From Chloroflexota bacterium (GTDB lineage: Bacteria > Chloroflexota > Limnocylindria > QHBO01), in NCBI GenBank assembly GCA_003243965.1, contig QHBO01000035.1:1-58727 (forward strand): DNA of 58,727 nucleotides. The letters are read 5' to 3'. The notes under the pieces are model-generated. The model was not told where the DNA came from, ran no database searches, and saw nothing but the letters and a program-made list of their open reading frames with translations. The position numbers and the translations under genes are program-made. How positions within the stretch are numbered: position 1 is the stretch's first letter; every line of letters begins with the position of its first letter. Shown one piece after another: positions 8,446 to 16,677 of this stretch.

Positions 8446-9210
8446 TCAGCCGAGCGGACGGCGGGATGCCTCGCCCGGCCGACGGGGAAACCTCGGCGGC
8501 GTGACGGCGGCCTTGGAGACCAACACGAATCGATGGCCGCCGAGGGACGCCGAGCCCGTCTCCTCGAGGCTGATGCGGTCGGCGCCCAGCTGCTCGGCCG
8601 CGACGCGGCCGCCCGTCAGCTCATCGCTCGCCGCGGTGAGCGGCCCCTTCCAGGCGACGAGCGTTCCGCCGGGGCGGACGAGCGGCAGCGCGAGCTCGAC
8701 CAGGACGGGCAGCGGGGCGCAGGCGCGAGCGGTGGCCAGGTCGTAGTGCTCGCGGTGGCCAGCGTCGCGACCCAGCAGCTCCGCGCGCTGGCTGATGACC
8801 GTGACGTTTTGCAGCTCCAGCTCCCGCGCGAACTCGGTGAGCATCACGGCCTTCTTCCCGACCGACTCGACGAGCGCCCAGTGCACCCGCGGAAGCGTGA
8901 TCGCCAGCGGAATGGCGGGCAGCCCGCCACCGGATCCGATGTCGACCACGGACCGGGGCTCCAGGCGCCCGAGGAGTGGCAGCGCAATCAGCGCATCGAG
9001 GAGATGGAGGCGCGCGACGTCGGCAGCTCCGACGACGCGAGTCAGGTTGAGCCGCCGGTTCGCCTCCAGCAGCAGCACGACGAACCGCTCCAGGCGCTCG
9101 AGGTGCATCGGATCCATGCGCTGAGCGAGCTCAGGATGGTCGACCAGCAGGAGCTCGAGCCTCGCACGGGCCGACCGAGCGATCTCGGTCGGCTCCAGTT
9201 CATCGGACAA
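8446..9210 (-). CDS. rsmG: 16S rRNA (guanine527-N7)-methyltransferase RsmG
   Basis: RsmG methylates G527 of 16S rRNA with S-adenosylmethionine. The N-terminal helices contain NRRLNLTRV, followed by HLLDAL, SAM motif I VVDIGSGGGLPAIPLA, ESVGKKAVMLTEFARE and ATARACAPLPVLVELA. The frame remains open far upstream, but the TTG at 9210 has a ribosome site (GGGGAG, 8-nt spacing) and gives a normal 254 aa. The extra 20 C-terminal residues are basic and poorly conserved. In many bacteria this gene lies near the chromosome origin; here dnaA, parAB and mnmG are not visible. Confidence 0.93.
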   Translation of the reverse strand: MSDELEPTEIARSARARLELLLVDHPELAQRMDPMHLERLERFVVLLLEANRRLNLTRVVGAADVARLHLLDALIALPLLGRLEPRSVVDIGSGGGLPAIPLAITLPRVHWALVESVGKKAVMLTEFARELELQNVTVISQRAELLGRDAGHREHYDLATARACAPLPVLVELALPLVRPGGTLVAWKGPLTAASDELTGGRVAAEQLGADRISLEETGSASLGGHRFVLVSKAAVTPPRFPRRPGEASRRPLG

Positions 9211-9368
9211 ACAAGATGCTCCCCGCGGACGCCTTTCAGTCTTCCCGACGAGGTGCGGTGTCGCGGCCGGCTCTCGCATCGGCCCCGCAGCCCCGCCGGT
9301 TACCGTACTCGGCGACCGGTGGAAGCAGGACGTCAGTGTCCCAGCCGCCACTCGGATCGGCAACGGAC

Positions 9369-9409
9369 TTATCCACGAACGACCGCCGCGCAGCCCGGAT
9401 TGTGGACAA
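9369..9409. other. Pair of facing DnaA-box-like 9-mers
   Basis: TTATCCACG (9369-9377) and, in inverted orientation, TTGTCCACA (9409-9401) each match a DnaA box in eight or more of nine positions; the second equals the high-GC actinobacterial form. They lie 23 nt apart in the 264-nt space between rsmG and the next gene. No AT-rich unwinding stretch is visible, so an origin is not claimed. The rest of this intergenic space holds a TATACT box (9420-9425). Confidence 0.35.
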
Positions 9410-9474
9410 GTGCGCCCGATATACTCCGATCCGATGGCGAATCCGGGCCGCCGGGCGGCTACGATCGGGGACCA

Positions 9475-9885
9475 GTGGCGGCGACGCTGATCGACGGCGC
9501 GCAGCCGCGCTTCGCGCACGAGAGCGAAGCGGAGCTGGCGAGGATCCTCGACTACTACCGGATCCAATGGCGATACGAACCCGACACCTTCCCCATCTCC
9601 TGGAACGCCAGCGGCGCGGTCGTCGAGTGTTTCGCGCCCGACTTCTACCTGCCGGAGATCGGTCTCTACGTGGAGCTGACGACCCTGAAGCAGTCGCTGG
9701 TCCGCAAGAAGAACCGCAAGCTCCGCCATCTCCGCCTCCTCTATCCGGAGATCCGGGTGAAGCTCTTCTACGCGCGTGATTTCAAGGCCCTGATGTTCAA
9801 ATACGGGCGCCTGTCGTTCCTGGCGGAGGGGGCCAGCGTCGCCAGCCGTGAGCTCGACACCTCCGAGCTCGGTGCGGCCTCGTGA
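9475..9885 (+). CDS. Conserved small protein upstream of hpt, nuclease-like fold possible
   Basis: I do not recognise this 136-aa protein by name. The core has FAHESEAELARILDYYRI, then WRYEP, VECFAPDFYLPEIGLYVELT and KNRKLRHLRLLYPEIRVKLF. The spacing of E, then D-x-YLPE, then V-E-x-T, then K recalls the PD-(D/E)XK nuclease core seen in DUF559/Vsr-like proteins, so a nuclease fold is possible but unproven. The GTG at 9475 is supported by a GGGGA ribosome site; the stop overlaps the hpt start (GTGA), so the two are co-translated. The coupling suggests a housekeeping role. Confidence 0.72.
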   Translation: MAATLIDGAQPRFAHESEAELARILDYYRIQWRYEPDTFPISWNASGAVVECFAPDFYLPEIGLYVELTTLKQSLVRKKNRKLRHLRLLYPEIRVKLFYARDFKALMFKYGRLSFLAEGASVASRELDTSELGAAS

Positions 9886-10460
9886 CCGGCCTCGGCACTC
9901 GGTCGGTTCATGACGATGTGGAGGAGATCCTGCTCAGCCACGAGCAGCTCCAGGCCCGGGTCGCGGAACTGGGCCGCCAGCTCTCCGCTGATTTCGACGG
10001 TCGCGACCCGGTGCTGGTCAGCGTCCTGAAGGGATCGATCGTATTCCTCGCCGACCTGATGCGATCGATCGATGTCCCGCTCAGCGTCGACCTGATGGAG
10101 GTCAGCAGCTACGGCGCGGGTACCGAGTCGAGCGGTCAGGTGCGGATCATCAAGGATCTGTCGAGCTCGATCGAGGGTCGCCACGTGATCGTCGTCGAGG
10201 ACATCATCGATACCGGACTGACGCTGAACTACCTGCTCCGCTATCTCCACGACAAGAGCCCCGCGTCGATCACCGTCTGCTGCCTGCTCGACAAGCCGGC
10301 GCGCCGCCTGGCCGAGATCGAGATCGCCTATCGGGGCTTCACGATTCCGGATCGGTTCGTGGTCGGCTATGGCCTGGACTTCGACGAGCGGTTCCGAAAC
10401 CTGCCGTACGTCGGCGTCCTTCGCCCTGCTGTCTACGCCGGCGGACCGCCCGAGGGCTGA
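9882..10460 (+). CDS. hpt: Hypoxanthine phosphoribosyltransferase
   Basis: A 192-aa purine salvage enzyme that converts hypoxanthine or guanine plus PRPP to IMP or GMP. The PRPP-binding motif VVEDIIDTGLTL is at about 105-116, LVSVLKGSIVFLADL near 45-60 is the PPi loop region, and the C-terminal IPDRFVVGYGLDFDERFRNL carries the purine-binding residues. The GTG start overlaps the preceding gene. It is one of two visible purine-related activities, with the nucleoside phosphorylase at 44.4-45.2 kb. Confidence 0.96.
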   Translation: MTGLGTRSVHDDVEEILLSHEQLQARVAELGRQLSADFDGRDPVLVSVLKGSIVFLADLMRSIDVPLSVDLMEVSSYGAGTESSGQVRIIKDLSSSIEGRHVIVVEDIIDTGLTLNYLLRYLHDKSPASITVCCLLDKPARRLAEIEIAYRGFTIPDRFVVGYGLDFDERFRNLPYVGVLRPAVYAGGPPEG

Positions 10461-10463
10461 CCG

Positions 10464-10892
10464 ATGTCGAGCGGGGGACGCCGCTTCCGATTCCTGATCC
10501 TGCTTGGCAGCCTGCTGATGATCGTCGCCGGCTTCCTGCCGTGGTGGCAGGCGGGCGGCGACCGCGTCGGCGGCGTGCCGCTTCCCTCCACCGCCGGGAT
10601 CGGCCTCCAGGGGCCGGGGTTGGTCATCTTCGGCGCAGCGGTGGTGGCGCTCGTGCTCCTCGACATCGGCTACATGCGGGGACGCTGGGGATTCGTGCTG
10701 GACGCCCCGATTGTGTACGTCGCGCTCGGGGTGCTCGCCGGCGCCGCGCTCGGCTATCGCGCCTGGGAGCTGTGGTCGGTTGGCTTCCTGCCATGGCCGC
10801 AGCACTCGCCGGGACTGGCGGTGGCGGGTGTCGGCGTGGCGCTGTTGCTGTACGGCGCGGGGAGCGGATTCGGCGCCCGCCACCCGGTGTGA
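10464..10892 (+). CDS. Small 4-TM membrane protein of unknown function
   Basis: This 142-aa protein has four predicted membrane segments (about 8-26, 49-68, 79-98 and 115-135) with short loops; FLPWW follows the first helix. It starts 3 nt after the hpt stop, so it is in the same transcript. No recognisable active-site motif is present. Proteins of this size and layout are common in high-GC Chloroflexota and Actinobacteria and are rarely assigned. Confidence 0.75.
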   Translation: MSSGGRRFRFLILLGSLLMIVAGFLPWWQAGGDRVGGVPLPSTAGIGLQGPGLVIFGAAVVALVLLDIGYMRGRWGFVLDAPIVYVALGVLAGAALGYRAWELWSVGFLPWPQHSPGLAVAGVGVALLLYGAGSGFGARHPV

Positions 10893-10895
10893 CGG

Positions 10896-10920
10896 CTCGC
10901 CGCAGCGGTCCTGCGGCGAG
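10896..10920. terminator. Bidirectional terminator hairpin
   Basis: CTCGCCGCAG and CTGCGGCGAG are perfect 10-bp inverted repeats with a 5-nt loop, lying exactly between two convergent genes. The T-tract is weak (TTACCTTG) on the plus strand. Confidence 0.65.
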
Positions 10921-11076
10921 TTACCTTGCCGGGGGCAGGACGAGTGGGCTGATGAACAGCCAGCCGATGATCACCACCACCAGCAGCGCGGCGAGGATGA
11001 GGATCGGGCGCAGGTCGGGCCGATAGGAGCGCGGCGGCCGGGGAGGTCGCGAAGGGCCGTTTGGTACGCCAGACAT
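10921..11076 (-). CDS. 51-aa single-pass membrane miniprotein
   Basis: This gene is too short for most gene callers. From ATG 11076 it reads a basic, proline-rich N-terminus (MSGVPNGPSRPPRPPRSYRP), one transmembrane helix (residues 24-42, ILILAALLVVVIIGWLF) and ends in LPPAR before TAA. The positive-inside rule predicts a cytoplasmic N-terminus. It begins 16 nt upstream of the livF stop on the same strand, so it is probably the last cistron of the liv operon. It could also be an accidental frame. Function unknown. Confidence 0.5.
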   Translation of the reverse strand: MSGVPNGPSRPPRPPRSYRPDLRPILILAALLVVVIIGWLFISPLVLPPAR

Positions 11077-11092
11077 CGGTCGAGCCAGAACC

Positions 11093-11827
11093 TCAGATCT
11101 CGCCGAGGTATGCCTGGCGGACCTGCGGATTGGCCGCGAGGTCTGCGGCGCTCTCCGCGAGGATGATCCGCCCGGTCTGCAGGACGTATCCGCGTTGGGC
11201 GACGTTCAGTGCCTGGAGCGCGTTCTGCTCGACCAGCAGGATGGTGGTGCCCTGGCGGTTGATCTCCTGGATGATCGAGAAGATCTGCTGGACGAGGATC
11301 GGTGACAGCCCCAGGGACGGCTCGTCGAGGAGCAGCAGCTTGGGCCGAGACATCAGTGCCCGGCCGATGGCGAGCATCTGCTGCTCCCCGCCGGAAAGGC
11401 TGCCGCCACGCTGTGCGCGGCGTTCGGCGAGCCTGGGGAAGAGCTGGAAGACGCGTGCGAGGTCCTCGTTGACCTCCGACCGCTTGCGTGTGAATCCGCC
11501 CATCTGCAGGTTCTCGAACACGCTCAGCCGGGAGAAGATCCGCCGCCCCTCGGGCGCATGGCCCAGGCCGCGCGGCACCAATCGGTACGCGTCCACGCGC
11601 GAGATATCCGTTCCGTCGAACATCACCCGCCCGGACCGAGCGCGCACCAGTCCGCTGATCGTCTTGAGCGTGGTCGTCTTGCCGGCGCCGTTCGAGCCGA
11701 TGAGCGTCACGATCTCACCGCGGCGCACGTTGATCGTCACGCTGCGCAGCGCCTGGATGTGGCCGTAGAAGGCGTCCACCGCCTCCATGCTCAGCAGGTC
11801 GTCGGTCGCGGCTGGCTGGGCGGTCAT
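11093..11827 (-). CDS. livF: Branched-chain amino-acid ABC transporter ATPase LivF
   Basis: A 244-aa ATPase with Walker A GSNGAGKTT (43-51), Q-loop, signature LSGGEQQMLAIGRAL (about 143-157) and Walker B LLLLDEPSLG. It powers import of leucine/isoleucine/valine, or related amides or urea in some homologues, with LivG, H, M and J. The start overlaps the livG stop (ATGA). The fifth gene of the liv operon in transcription order, it may be followed by a small membrane protein. Confidence 0.95.
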   Translation of the reverse strand: MTAQPAATDDLLSMEAVDAFYGHIQALRSVTINVRRGEIVTLIGSNGAGKTTTLKTISGLVRARSGRVMFDGTDISRVDAYRLVPRGLGHAPEGRRIFSRLSVFENLQMGGFTRKRSEVNEDLARVFQLFPRLAERRAQRGGSLSGGEQQMLAIGRALMSRPKLLLLDEPSLGLSPILVQQIFSIIQEINRQGTTILLVEQNALQALNVAQRGYVLQTGRIILAESAADLAANPQVRQAYLGEI

Positions 11828-12849
11828 GAAGGCGGCTTCCCGAGGTACGCCTCGATGACCCGGGGGTTGCGCCGGATCTCCTCCGGGGTGCCCTCCGCGA
11901 TGCGCTCGCCCTGATCCAGCACGGTGATCCGGTCGCTGATGCCCATCACCACCCGCATGTCGTGCTCGATGAGCAGCACGGTGAGGCCCAGCTCAGTGCG
12001 GAGCCGCCCGATCAGCGCGGTGATCTCGCCGGTCTCGCGCGGATTCATCCCCGCGGTCGGCTCGTCGAGCAGGAGCAGGACCGGCTCGCAGGCGAGCGCG
12101 CGAGCGATCTCGAGGCGTCGCTGGTCGCCATACGGGAGGTTCCGGGCCAGCTCATCGTCTCGCCCGCGCAGCCCCGCCAGCTCCAGGTAGCGGGCTGCAC
12201 GGACCCGTGCTTCCTCCTCCTCGGCCCGATGACGCGGCGTGCTGAGCACGGCGTCGACCGGCGTCGACCGCAGCTTCAGGTGCATGCCGACCAGGACGTT
12301 CTCGAGCGCCGTCATGTTGTGGAAGAGACGGATGTTCTGGAAGGTGCGTCCCACCCCGGAGCGCACGATGTCGTTGGGTCGCGCGCTGCGGAAGATTCCC
12401 AACCGACGAATGAAGCTCTCGTACCAGGCCGGCCGCGCCATCGCCGTCGGGAGGATCAAGGTGGCGAGCAGCAGGGCCAGCAGTCCCCACAGCGCCACCA
12501 GCTGGATGTTGCCGCCCGACACGAGGATCCCGATCAGCAGCACCAGGAGCGGGGGCGCGAACCAGAGCAGCGGCTCCAGCCAGGCGCGGCGCGCCGGCGC
12601 GATGAGACGCATCCCGGACAGCTCGATCGATCCGGAGGTCGGCGGGATCAGCCCGGCGATGACGTTGAAGAACGTCGTCTTTCCCGCGCCGTTCGGACCG
12701 ATCAGGCTCACGATCGCCCGACGAGGAATGACGAACTCGATGTTGCGCAGCGCGACGAGGCCGCCGAACTGTTTGGTGATCGAGCGTGCGATCAGGACAT
12801 CGTCCGGCGTCTCGGGCACGGCCGGAGCGGCCTGCGCAGTGGCGGTCAT
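11824..12849 (-). CDS. livG: Branched-chain amino-acid ABC transporter ATPase LivG with membrane-like insertion
   Basis: This 341-aa protein has Walker A GPNGAGKTT (51-59), Q-loop GRTFQNIRLF (167-176), signature LPYGDQRRLEIARAL (238-252) and Walker B LLLLDEPTAGMNP (258-270), all expected for LivG. It is unusual in having about 75 extra residues between the Walker A subdomain and the Q-loop (about 84-158), containing two hydrophobic stretches (92-110 and 114-135) long enough to span a membrane. Canonical LivG is about 255 aa and has none. Reading is continuous, so this is an insertion, not a frameshift. Both flanking genes overlap by ATGA. Confidence 0.93.
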   Translation of the reverse strand: MTATAQAAPAVPETPDDVLIARSITKQFGGLVALRNIEFVIPRRAIVSLIGPNGAGKTTFFNVIAGLIPPTSGSIELSGMRLIAPARRAWLEPLLWFAPPLLVLLIGILVSGGNIQLVALWGLLALLLATLILPTAMARPAWYESFIRRLGIFRSARPNDIVRSGVGRTFQNIRLFHNMTALENVLVGMHLKLRSTPVDAVLSTPRHRAEEEEARVRAARYLELAGLRGRDDELARNLPYGDQRRLEIARALACEPVLLLLDEPTAGMNPRETGEITALIGRLRTELGLTVLLIEHDMRVVMGISDRITVLDQGERIAEGTPEEIRRNPRVIEAYLGKPPS

Positions 12850-14012
12850 GTCAGGGGCTCCGCGCTCTCCTGCGGGCTGCTCAGATCGTCGCCCTGCGCC
12901 GTGTGGAGCTCCCGCCGCCGCCGGCTGCTCGGGAACAGGCCCTCGGGACGCAGCAGCATCATCGCCACCAGCGCGATGCCGAACAGCAGGAACTGGTACT
13001 GCAGGAAGTCGATGCTGCTCAGGAACGGGATGTTGAGCGGCTGGAGGAAGTTCGTCAGCTGCTTGAGCACCACGCTCTGGACGATGAAGACCACGAAGGC
13101 ACCGATGGCCACGCCCCAGATGTTGCCCATTCCGCCGAGGACCACCATCGCCAGGATCGTGAACGAGACCGTGAACCCGAACTGGTCGGGGCTGACGAAG
13201 ACGAGGCGGGAGGCGGCGAACACGCCGGCAAGTCCCGATGTCGTCGCGCCCAGCGCGAAGGCCAGCAGCTTGGTGGTGATGGTATTCACGCCGCTGCTGG
13301 CCGCCGCCAGCTCATCCTCGCGGATTGCCATCCAGGCGCGTCCGAGCCGCGAGTCCTGCAGCCGGTAGAGCAGGATCAGGACGATGGTCAGCATCACCAC
13401 CATCGTCACGTAGAACGGGACCGGGTTGCTGGCCCCGAAGATGATTCCCGGAAGCGAGGGCCGATCCACACCGCTGATCCCGTTGGTGCCATTGGTGAGC
13501 GCGTCGGAGTTGGTGAACACCACCGGCACGATCTCGCCGAAGCCCAGCGTCACGATCGCCAGGTAGTCGCCGCGCAGCCGGAGCGTCGGCGCGCCGAGCG
13601 CGATCCCGAACAGGGCGGCCACCAAGGCGCCGACGATCAGCATCGGCCAGAACGGCACGTGGATGCCGTAGAACGACGAGGCCAGCAGCCCGTAGGTGTA
13701 GGCGCCGATGGCGAAGAAGGCGGCATAGCCGAGGTCGAGCAGGCCGGCGAGTCCGACCACCACGTTCAGCCCCAGCGCCAGCAGGACGTAGATGCCGGCA
13801 CCGTTGAAGTTGTCGATCCAGACGCCCTGGGTGTTGAAGCCGGAGAATGGCGGCGCCAGGACGATGAGCGGCAGCGCGATGGCGACCAGCAGCATGGCGG
13901 CCATGATCGCGACGGAGCGGTGCCGGCCGAAGAAGTCGAAGAGCCGGTCGGTGCTGCCCAGCGCGGTCGCGCCCGTCTCGCTGTCCTCGACCGTTCCGCG
14001 CTGCCGGGTCAT
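12846..14012 (-). CDS. livM: Branched-chain amino-acid ABC transporter permease LivM
   Basis: A 388-aa permease with about ten hydrophobic segments after a hydrophilic N-terminal leader of about 30 residues. Family hallmarks include GLNVVVGLAGLLDLGYAAFFAIGAY (about 80-104) and the coupling EAA-like loop GRAWMAIREDELAAASSGVNT (about 230-250) that contacts the ATPases. It forms the membrane pore with LivH. The start overlaps the livH stop (ATGA) and its own stop overlaps livG, giving tight operon coupling. The C-terminal tail after the last helix is charged. Confidence 0.95.
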   Translation of the reverse strand: MTRQRGTVEDSETGATALGSTDRLFDFFGRHRSVAIMAAMLLVAIALPLIVLAPPFSGFNTQGVWIDNFNGAGIYVLLALGLNVVVGLAGLLDLGYAAFFAIGAYTYGLLASSFYGIHVPFWPMLIVGALVAALFGIALGAPTLRLRGDYLAIVTLGFGEIVPVVFTNSDALTNGTNGISGVDRPSLPGIIFGASNPVPFYVTMVVMLTIVLILLYRLQDSRLGRAWMAIREDELAAASSGVNTITTKLLAFALGATTSGLAGVFAASRLVFVSPDQFGFTVSFTILAMVVLGGMGNIWGVAIGAFVVFIVQSVVLKQLTNFLQPLNIPFLSSIDFLQYQFLLFGIALVAMMLLRPEGLFPSSRRRRELHTAQGDDLSSPQESAEPLT

Positions 14013-15043
14013 GCTCGCTCTCCGATCTGCTGGCCGAGGATGCCCGCGGGCCGGAAGACGAGCACCAGGATCAGGACGCTGAAGACCAGCGCCTCCTGCC
14101 AGCGTGACAGGCCGGTCGTCACCGCCGCGACCTCGATGAAGCCGATGGCGAAGCCACCGAGGGCAGCGCCGACCGTGTTGCCGATCCCCCCCAGGACTGC
14201 CGCGGTGAACGCCTTCAGGCCGGCGTCGAAGCCAAGGTTGAAGACGATGTTGCCCTTGTAGAGACCGTAGATCAGGCCCGCGGCGCCGGCGAGCGCCGAG
14301 CCGATGAAGAAGGTGATGGCGATGGTGGCATTGATGTTGACCCCCATCAGCTGCGCCGCTTCACGGTCCTGGGCGGTCGAGCGCATTGCGCGCCCGAGGC
14401 GCGTGCCGCCAACGAACACCTGCAGTGCGATCATCAGCACCACGGCGACCAGGAAGATCAACAGGTTCAGCAGGGGCACCGATGCGCCCAGAAGGGTGAA
14501 TCGGTACTCCAGGCTCACGAGCTGCGGGGACGGTACCGGCGAGTTGCTGATCAGCACCTGGACGACGTTCTGGAGGATGAAGCTGACGCCAATGGCCGTG
14601 ATCAGCGGCGCAAGGCGAGGCGCATTCCGCAGCGGCCGGTACGCGAAGCGCTCGATGGCGGCGCCGAGGACCCCGAGGACCACCATGGTGACCAAGAATC
14701 CCAGCAGCAGGATCCCGATCAGCAGCGGGATCGACTTGATCGCGCCGCCGAACCCGAGCGAGGTGAAGATCAGGTAGGCGACGAACGCGCCGACCATGAA
14801 GACGTCGCCGTGGGCGAAGTTGATGAGCTCGATGATCCCGTAGACCATCGTGTAGCCGAGGGCGATCAGCGCGTAGATCGCGCCGATGGTCAGCGCACTG
14901 AAGTATTGGGCTGTTCCGGTCGCGACGACGTTGCTGAACGACTCGCTCCGCGTGCCGAGCCACGTCAAGCCGATCATCAGCAACCAGCTGATGACGAGCG
15001 CACCGGCTGCGATGAGCGCCAACCTGAGGATGCGGAACGTCAC
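14009..15043 (-). CDS. livH: Branched-chain amino-acid ABC transporter permease LivH
   Basis: A 344-aa permease. Diagnostic stretches are AIYALIALGYTMVYGIIELINFAHGDVFMVGAF (about 55-87) and GRAMRSTAQDREAAQLMGVN (about 217-236, the ATPase-coupling loop), with DAGLKAFTAAVLGGIGNTVGAALGG before the last helices. It starts with GTG at 15043, preceded by GAGG. A terminator-like hairpin lies between livJ and this gene, so permease and ATPase genes are probably expressed at a lower level than the binding protein. Confidence 0.95.
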   Translation of the reverse strand: MTFRILRLALIAAGALVISWLLMIGLTWLGTRSESFSNVVATGTAQYFSALTIGAIYALIALGYTMVYGIIELINFAHGDVFMVGAFVAYLIFTSLGFGGAIKSIPLLIGILLLGFLVTMVVLGVLGAAIERFAYRPLRNAPRLAPLITAIGVSFILQNVVQVLISNSPVPSPQLVSLEYRFTLLGASVPLLNLLIFLVAVVLMIALQVFVGGTRLGRAMRSTAQDREAAQLMGVNINATIAITFFIGSALAGAAGLIYGLYKGNIVFNLGFDAGLKAFTAAVLGGIGNTVGAALGGFAIGFIEVAAVTTGLSRWQEALVFSVLILVLVFRPAGILGQQIGERA

Positions 15044-15079
15044 ACGCGACCTCGCGAGCTCCAGGTTGCCCGGCGGAGC

Positions 15080-15124
15080 CGGAACGGAAAAGAAAGGGCG
15101 GCCGGAAACGCTTCCCGGCCGCCC
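15080..15124 (-). terminator. Attenuating terminator between livJ and livH
   Basis: On the minus strand GGGCGGCCGG and CCGGCCGCCC form a 10-bp stem followed by TTTCTTTTCC. This is a good intrinsic terminator and would let partial read-through supply livHMGF at lower dose than the binding protein. Confidence 0.75.
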
Positions 15125-15138
15125 GTCGGTTCAGCGGG

Positions 15139-16443
15139 TCACTGCCCGCCTTCGAACGCCTGCTGCTTCACGAACGTCCAGCCGCCCTTGCCCCCGTTGA
15201 GGCTCGGATCGACCTTGTAGAACGAGATGAAGGCCTGCTTGATGTCGCCGGTGCTCGTGAAGCTGATCTTCCCGAGCGCCGTGTCGTACGTCTTCGAGGC
15301 ATCGAAGACGTAGGCGCGAACTGCCTCTCTCAGGCTCTTCATGTCGCTGGCCGAGGCCGCCGAATCGGAGATCGCCTTCAGCAGCACCTGGGTGCATGCA
15401 TATGCGATCGCGCTGTAGGCGCCCGGATCATTCTGGAACGCCGCCTTGTAGCGGCTCGAGAAGTCGCTGCCGCTCGGCAGGTCGTGGACGCCGGCGACGG
15501 TGCCGTACACGTCATGCGAGTTGTCGACGCCGGCCAGGGTGATGAACGCGCCCTGGGAGCCGCCGGTCCCCAGGTCGGCGATGCCATCCGGCCCGGTGAA
15601 GGGGATGGCCCCCATGCCGGCCTGGACCATCTGCTTGCGCGCCAGGCCGCCGCCGGTGACCTGGGTGCCGCCGAAGTACACCACGTCGGGGTTCAGCGAC
15701 TTCACCGAATTGAAGAGCGATGTGTAGTCGACCGAGGCGGAGTACTTCTGCCCGTCACGCTTGGCGACCTTGCCGCCGAGCTTGACGAACGCCTTCTGGA
15801 ACTCGTCCGCGACGCCCTTGCCGAACGCCTCGGTGTCGTCGAGGATGTAGGCGTTCTTCTTGCCGAGGTCGTTGTAGTCGAAGGCTGCCATGGCCGGGCC
15901 CTGGATATCGTCAGGAGCGGCCAGGCGGAAGTAGTTGCGCTTGTCCGGATTCTGCGGACGCAGCTTGTCTGAGCCGGTCTTCGTCAGGTCGACGGCCGTG
16001 TTGGACGGGCTGCACTCTGCAAGCCCGGCCTCGTTCGTGACCGGTATGATCGATCGGGCAACGTTCGAGTTGAACGGACCGACCATGCCAACCACCGCCG
16101 GGTCCGCCACCAGCGTCTTGGCGTTCGTCGCGCCCTGGTCCGGGTTGTGGACGCCGTTCACCGCGTCGTCCTGCTTGTTGATCTCGATCTTGTAGCCGCC
16201 CGCGCCACCGTTCTTGTTGGCCTCATCGACGGCGAGCTTGATCCCGTTGAACGTCGGCTGGCCGTTGGCCACCTCGTTGCCGGACAGTGGTAGATCGACG
16301 CCGATCTTGACGGTGCCCTTGCTCCCGCCGCCAGCGCCGCTGCCCGAGGTAGAGCCGCCGCCGGGGGCGTTGTTGCCCTGGCATGCGGCCAGAACGAGCA
16401 GCAGCGTCAATCCGACCGCGCTCGACCGCAGGAACTTCTGCAT
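15139..16443 (-). CDS. livJ: Branched-chain amino-acid ABC transporter substrate-binding lipoprotein
   Basis: A 434-aa type I periplasmic-binding-fold protein. The signal peptide ends in the lipobox LLVLAAC with the lipidated Cys at 21, then a Gly/Ser-rich tether (about 22-44). The mature domain begins VKIGVDLPLSGNEVANGQ and continues with VVGMVGPFNSNVARSIIPVTNEAGL and GKKNAYILDDTEAFGKG, the hinge-type pattern of LivJ proteins. It captures the amino acid outside the membrane and delivers it to LivHM. The ribosome site AAGGAG is 8 nt before ATG 16443. It is first in the liv operon. Confidence 0.95.
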   Translation of the reverse strand: MQKFLRSSAVGLTLLLVLAACQGNNAPGGGSTSGSGAGGGSKGTVKIGVDLPLSGNEVANGQPTFNGIKLAVDEANKNGGAGGYKIEINKQDDAVNGVHNPDQGATNAKTLVADPAVVGMVGPFNSNVARSIIPVTNEAGLAECSPSNTAVDLTKTGSDKLRPQNPDKRNYFRLAAPDDIQGPAMAAFDYNDLGKKNAYILDDTEAFGKGVADEFQKAFVKLGGKVAKRDGQKYSASVDYTSLFNSVKSLNPDVVYFGGTQVTGGGLARKQMVQAGMGAIPFTGPDGIADLGTGGSQGAFITLAGVDNSHDVYGTVAGVHDLPSGSDFSSRYKAAFQNDPGAYSAIAYACTQVLLKAISDSAASASDMKSLREAVRAYVFDASKTYDTALGKISFTSTGDIKQAFISFYKVDPSLNGGKGGWTFVKQQAFEGGQ

Positions 16444-16508
16444 CCGGTGTCTCCTTCAAATCTCGGGGAAGGCACGCGCGCGCGGCCCGGGAAAGAAATG
16501 TGCCGCGC

Positions 16509-16537
16509 ATCATACGGGCGCACCCGCATGCACGCAA
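16509..16537 (-). promoter_or_regulatory. Promoter of the liv operon
   Basis: On the minus strand TTGCGT (16537-16532), 17 nt, TATGAT (16514-16509). It predicts a leader of about 58 nt before livJ. Confidence 0.65.
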
Positions 16538-16677
16538 GACTTTTCCCCCTCTGACCCCTACTAACGCCTGCGGACCGCCCAGGTTCACTCCGCGGCCGGA
16601 TTGGGGTTGCGTGGTATGCTTGTCGGCGGTACGTCACGCTGCGTCCGCGCCGCGTCACGCCCCCGAGAGGCTCCCGC

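Noticed and set aside
9211-9474. A chromosomal origin next to rsmG
   Set aside because: Only two DnaA boxes and no AT-rich unwinding region or dnaA/dnaN nearby.
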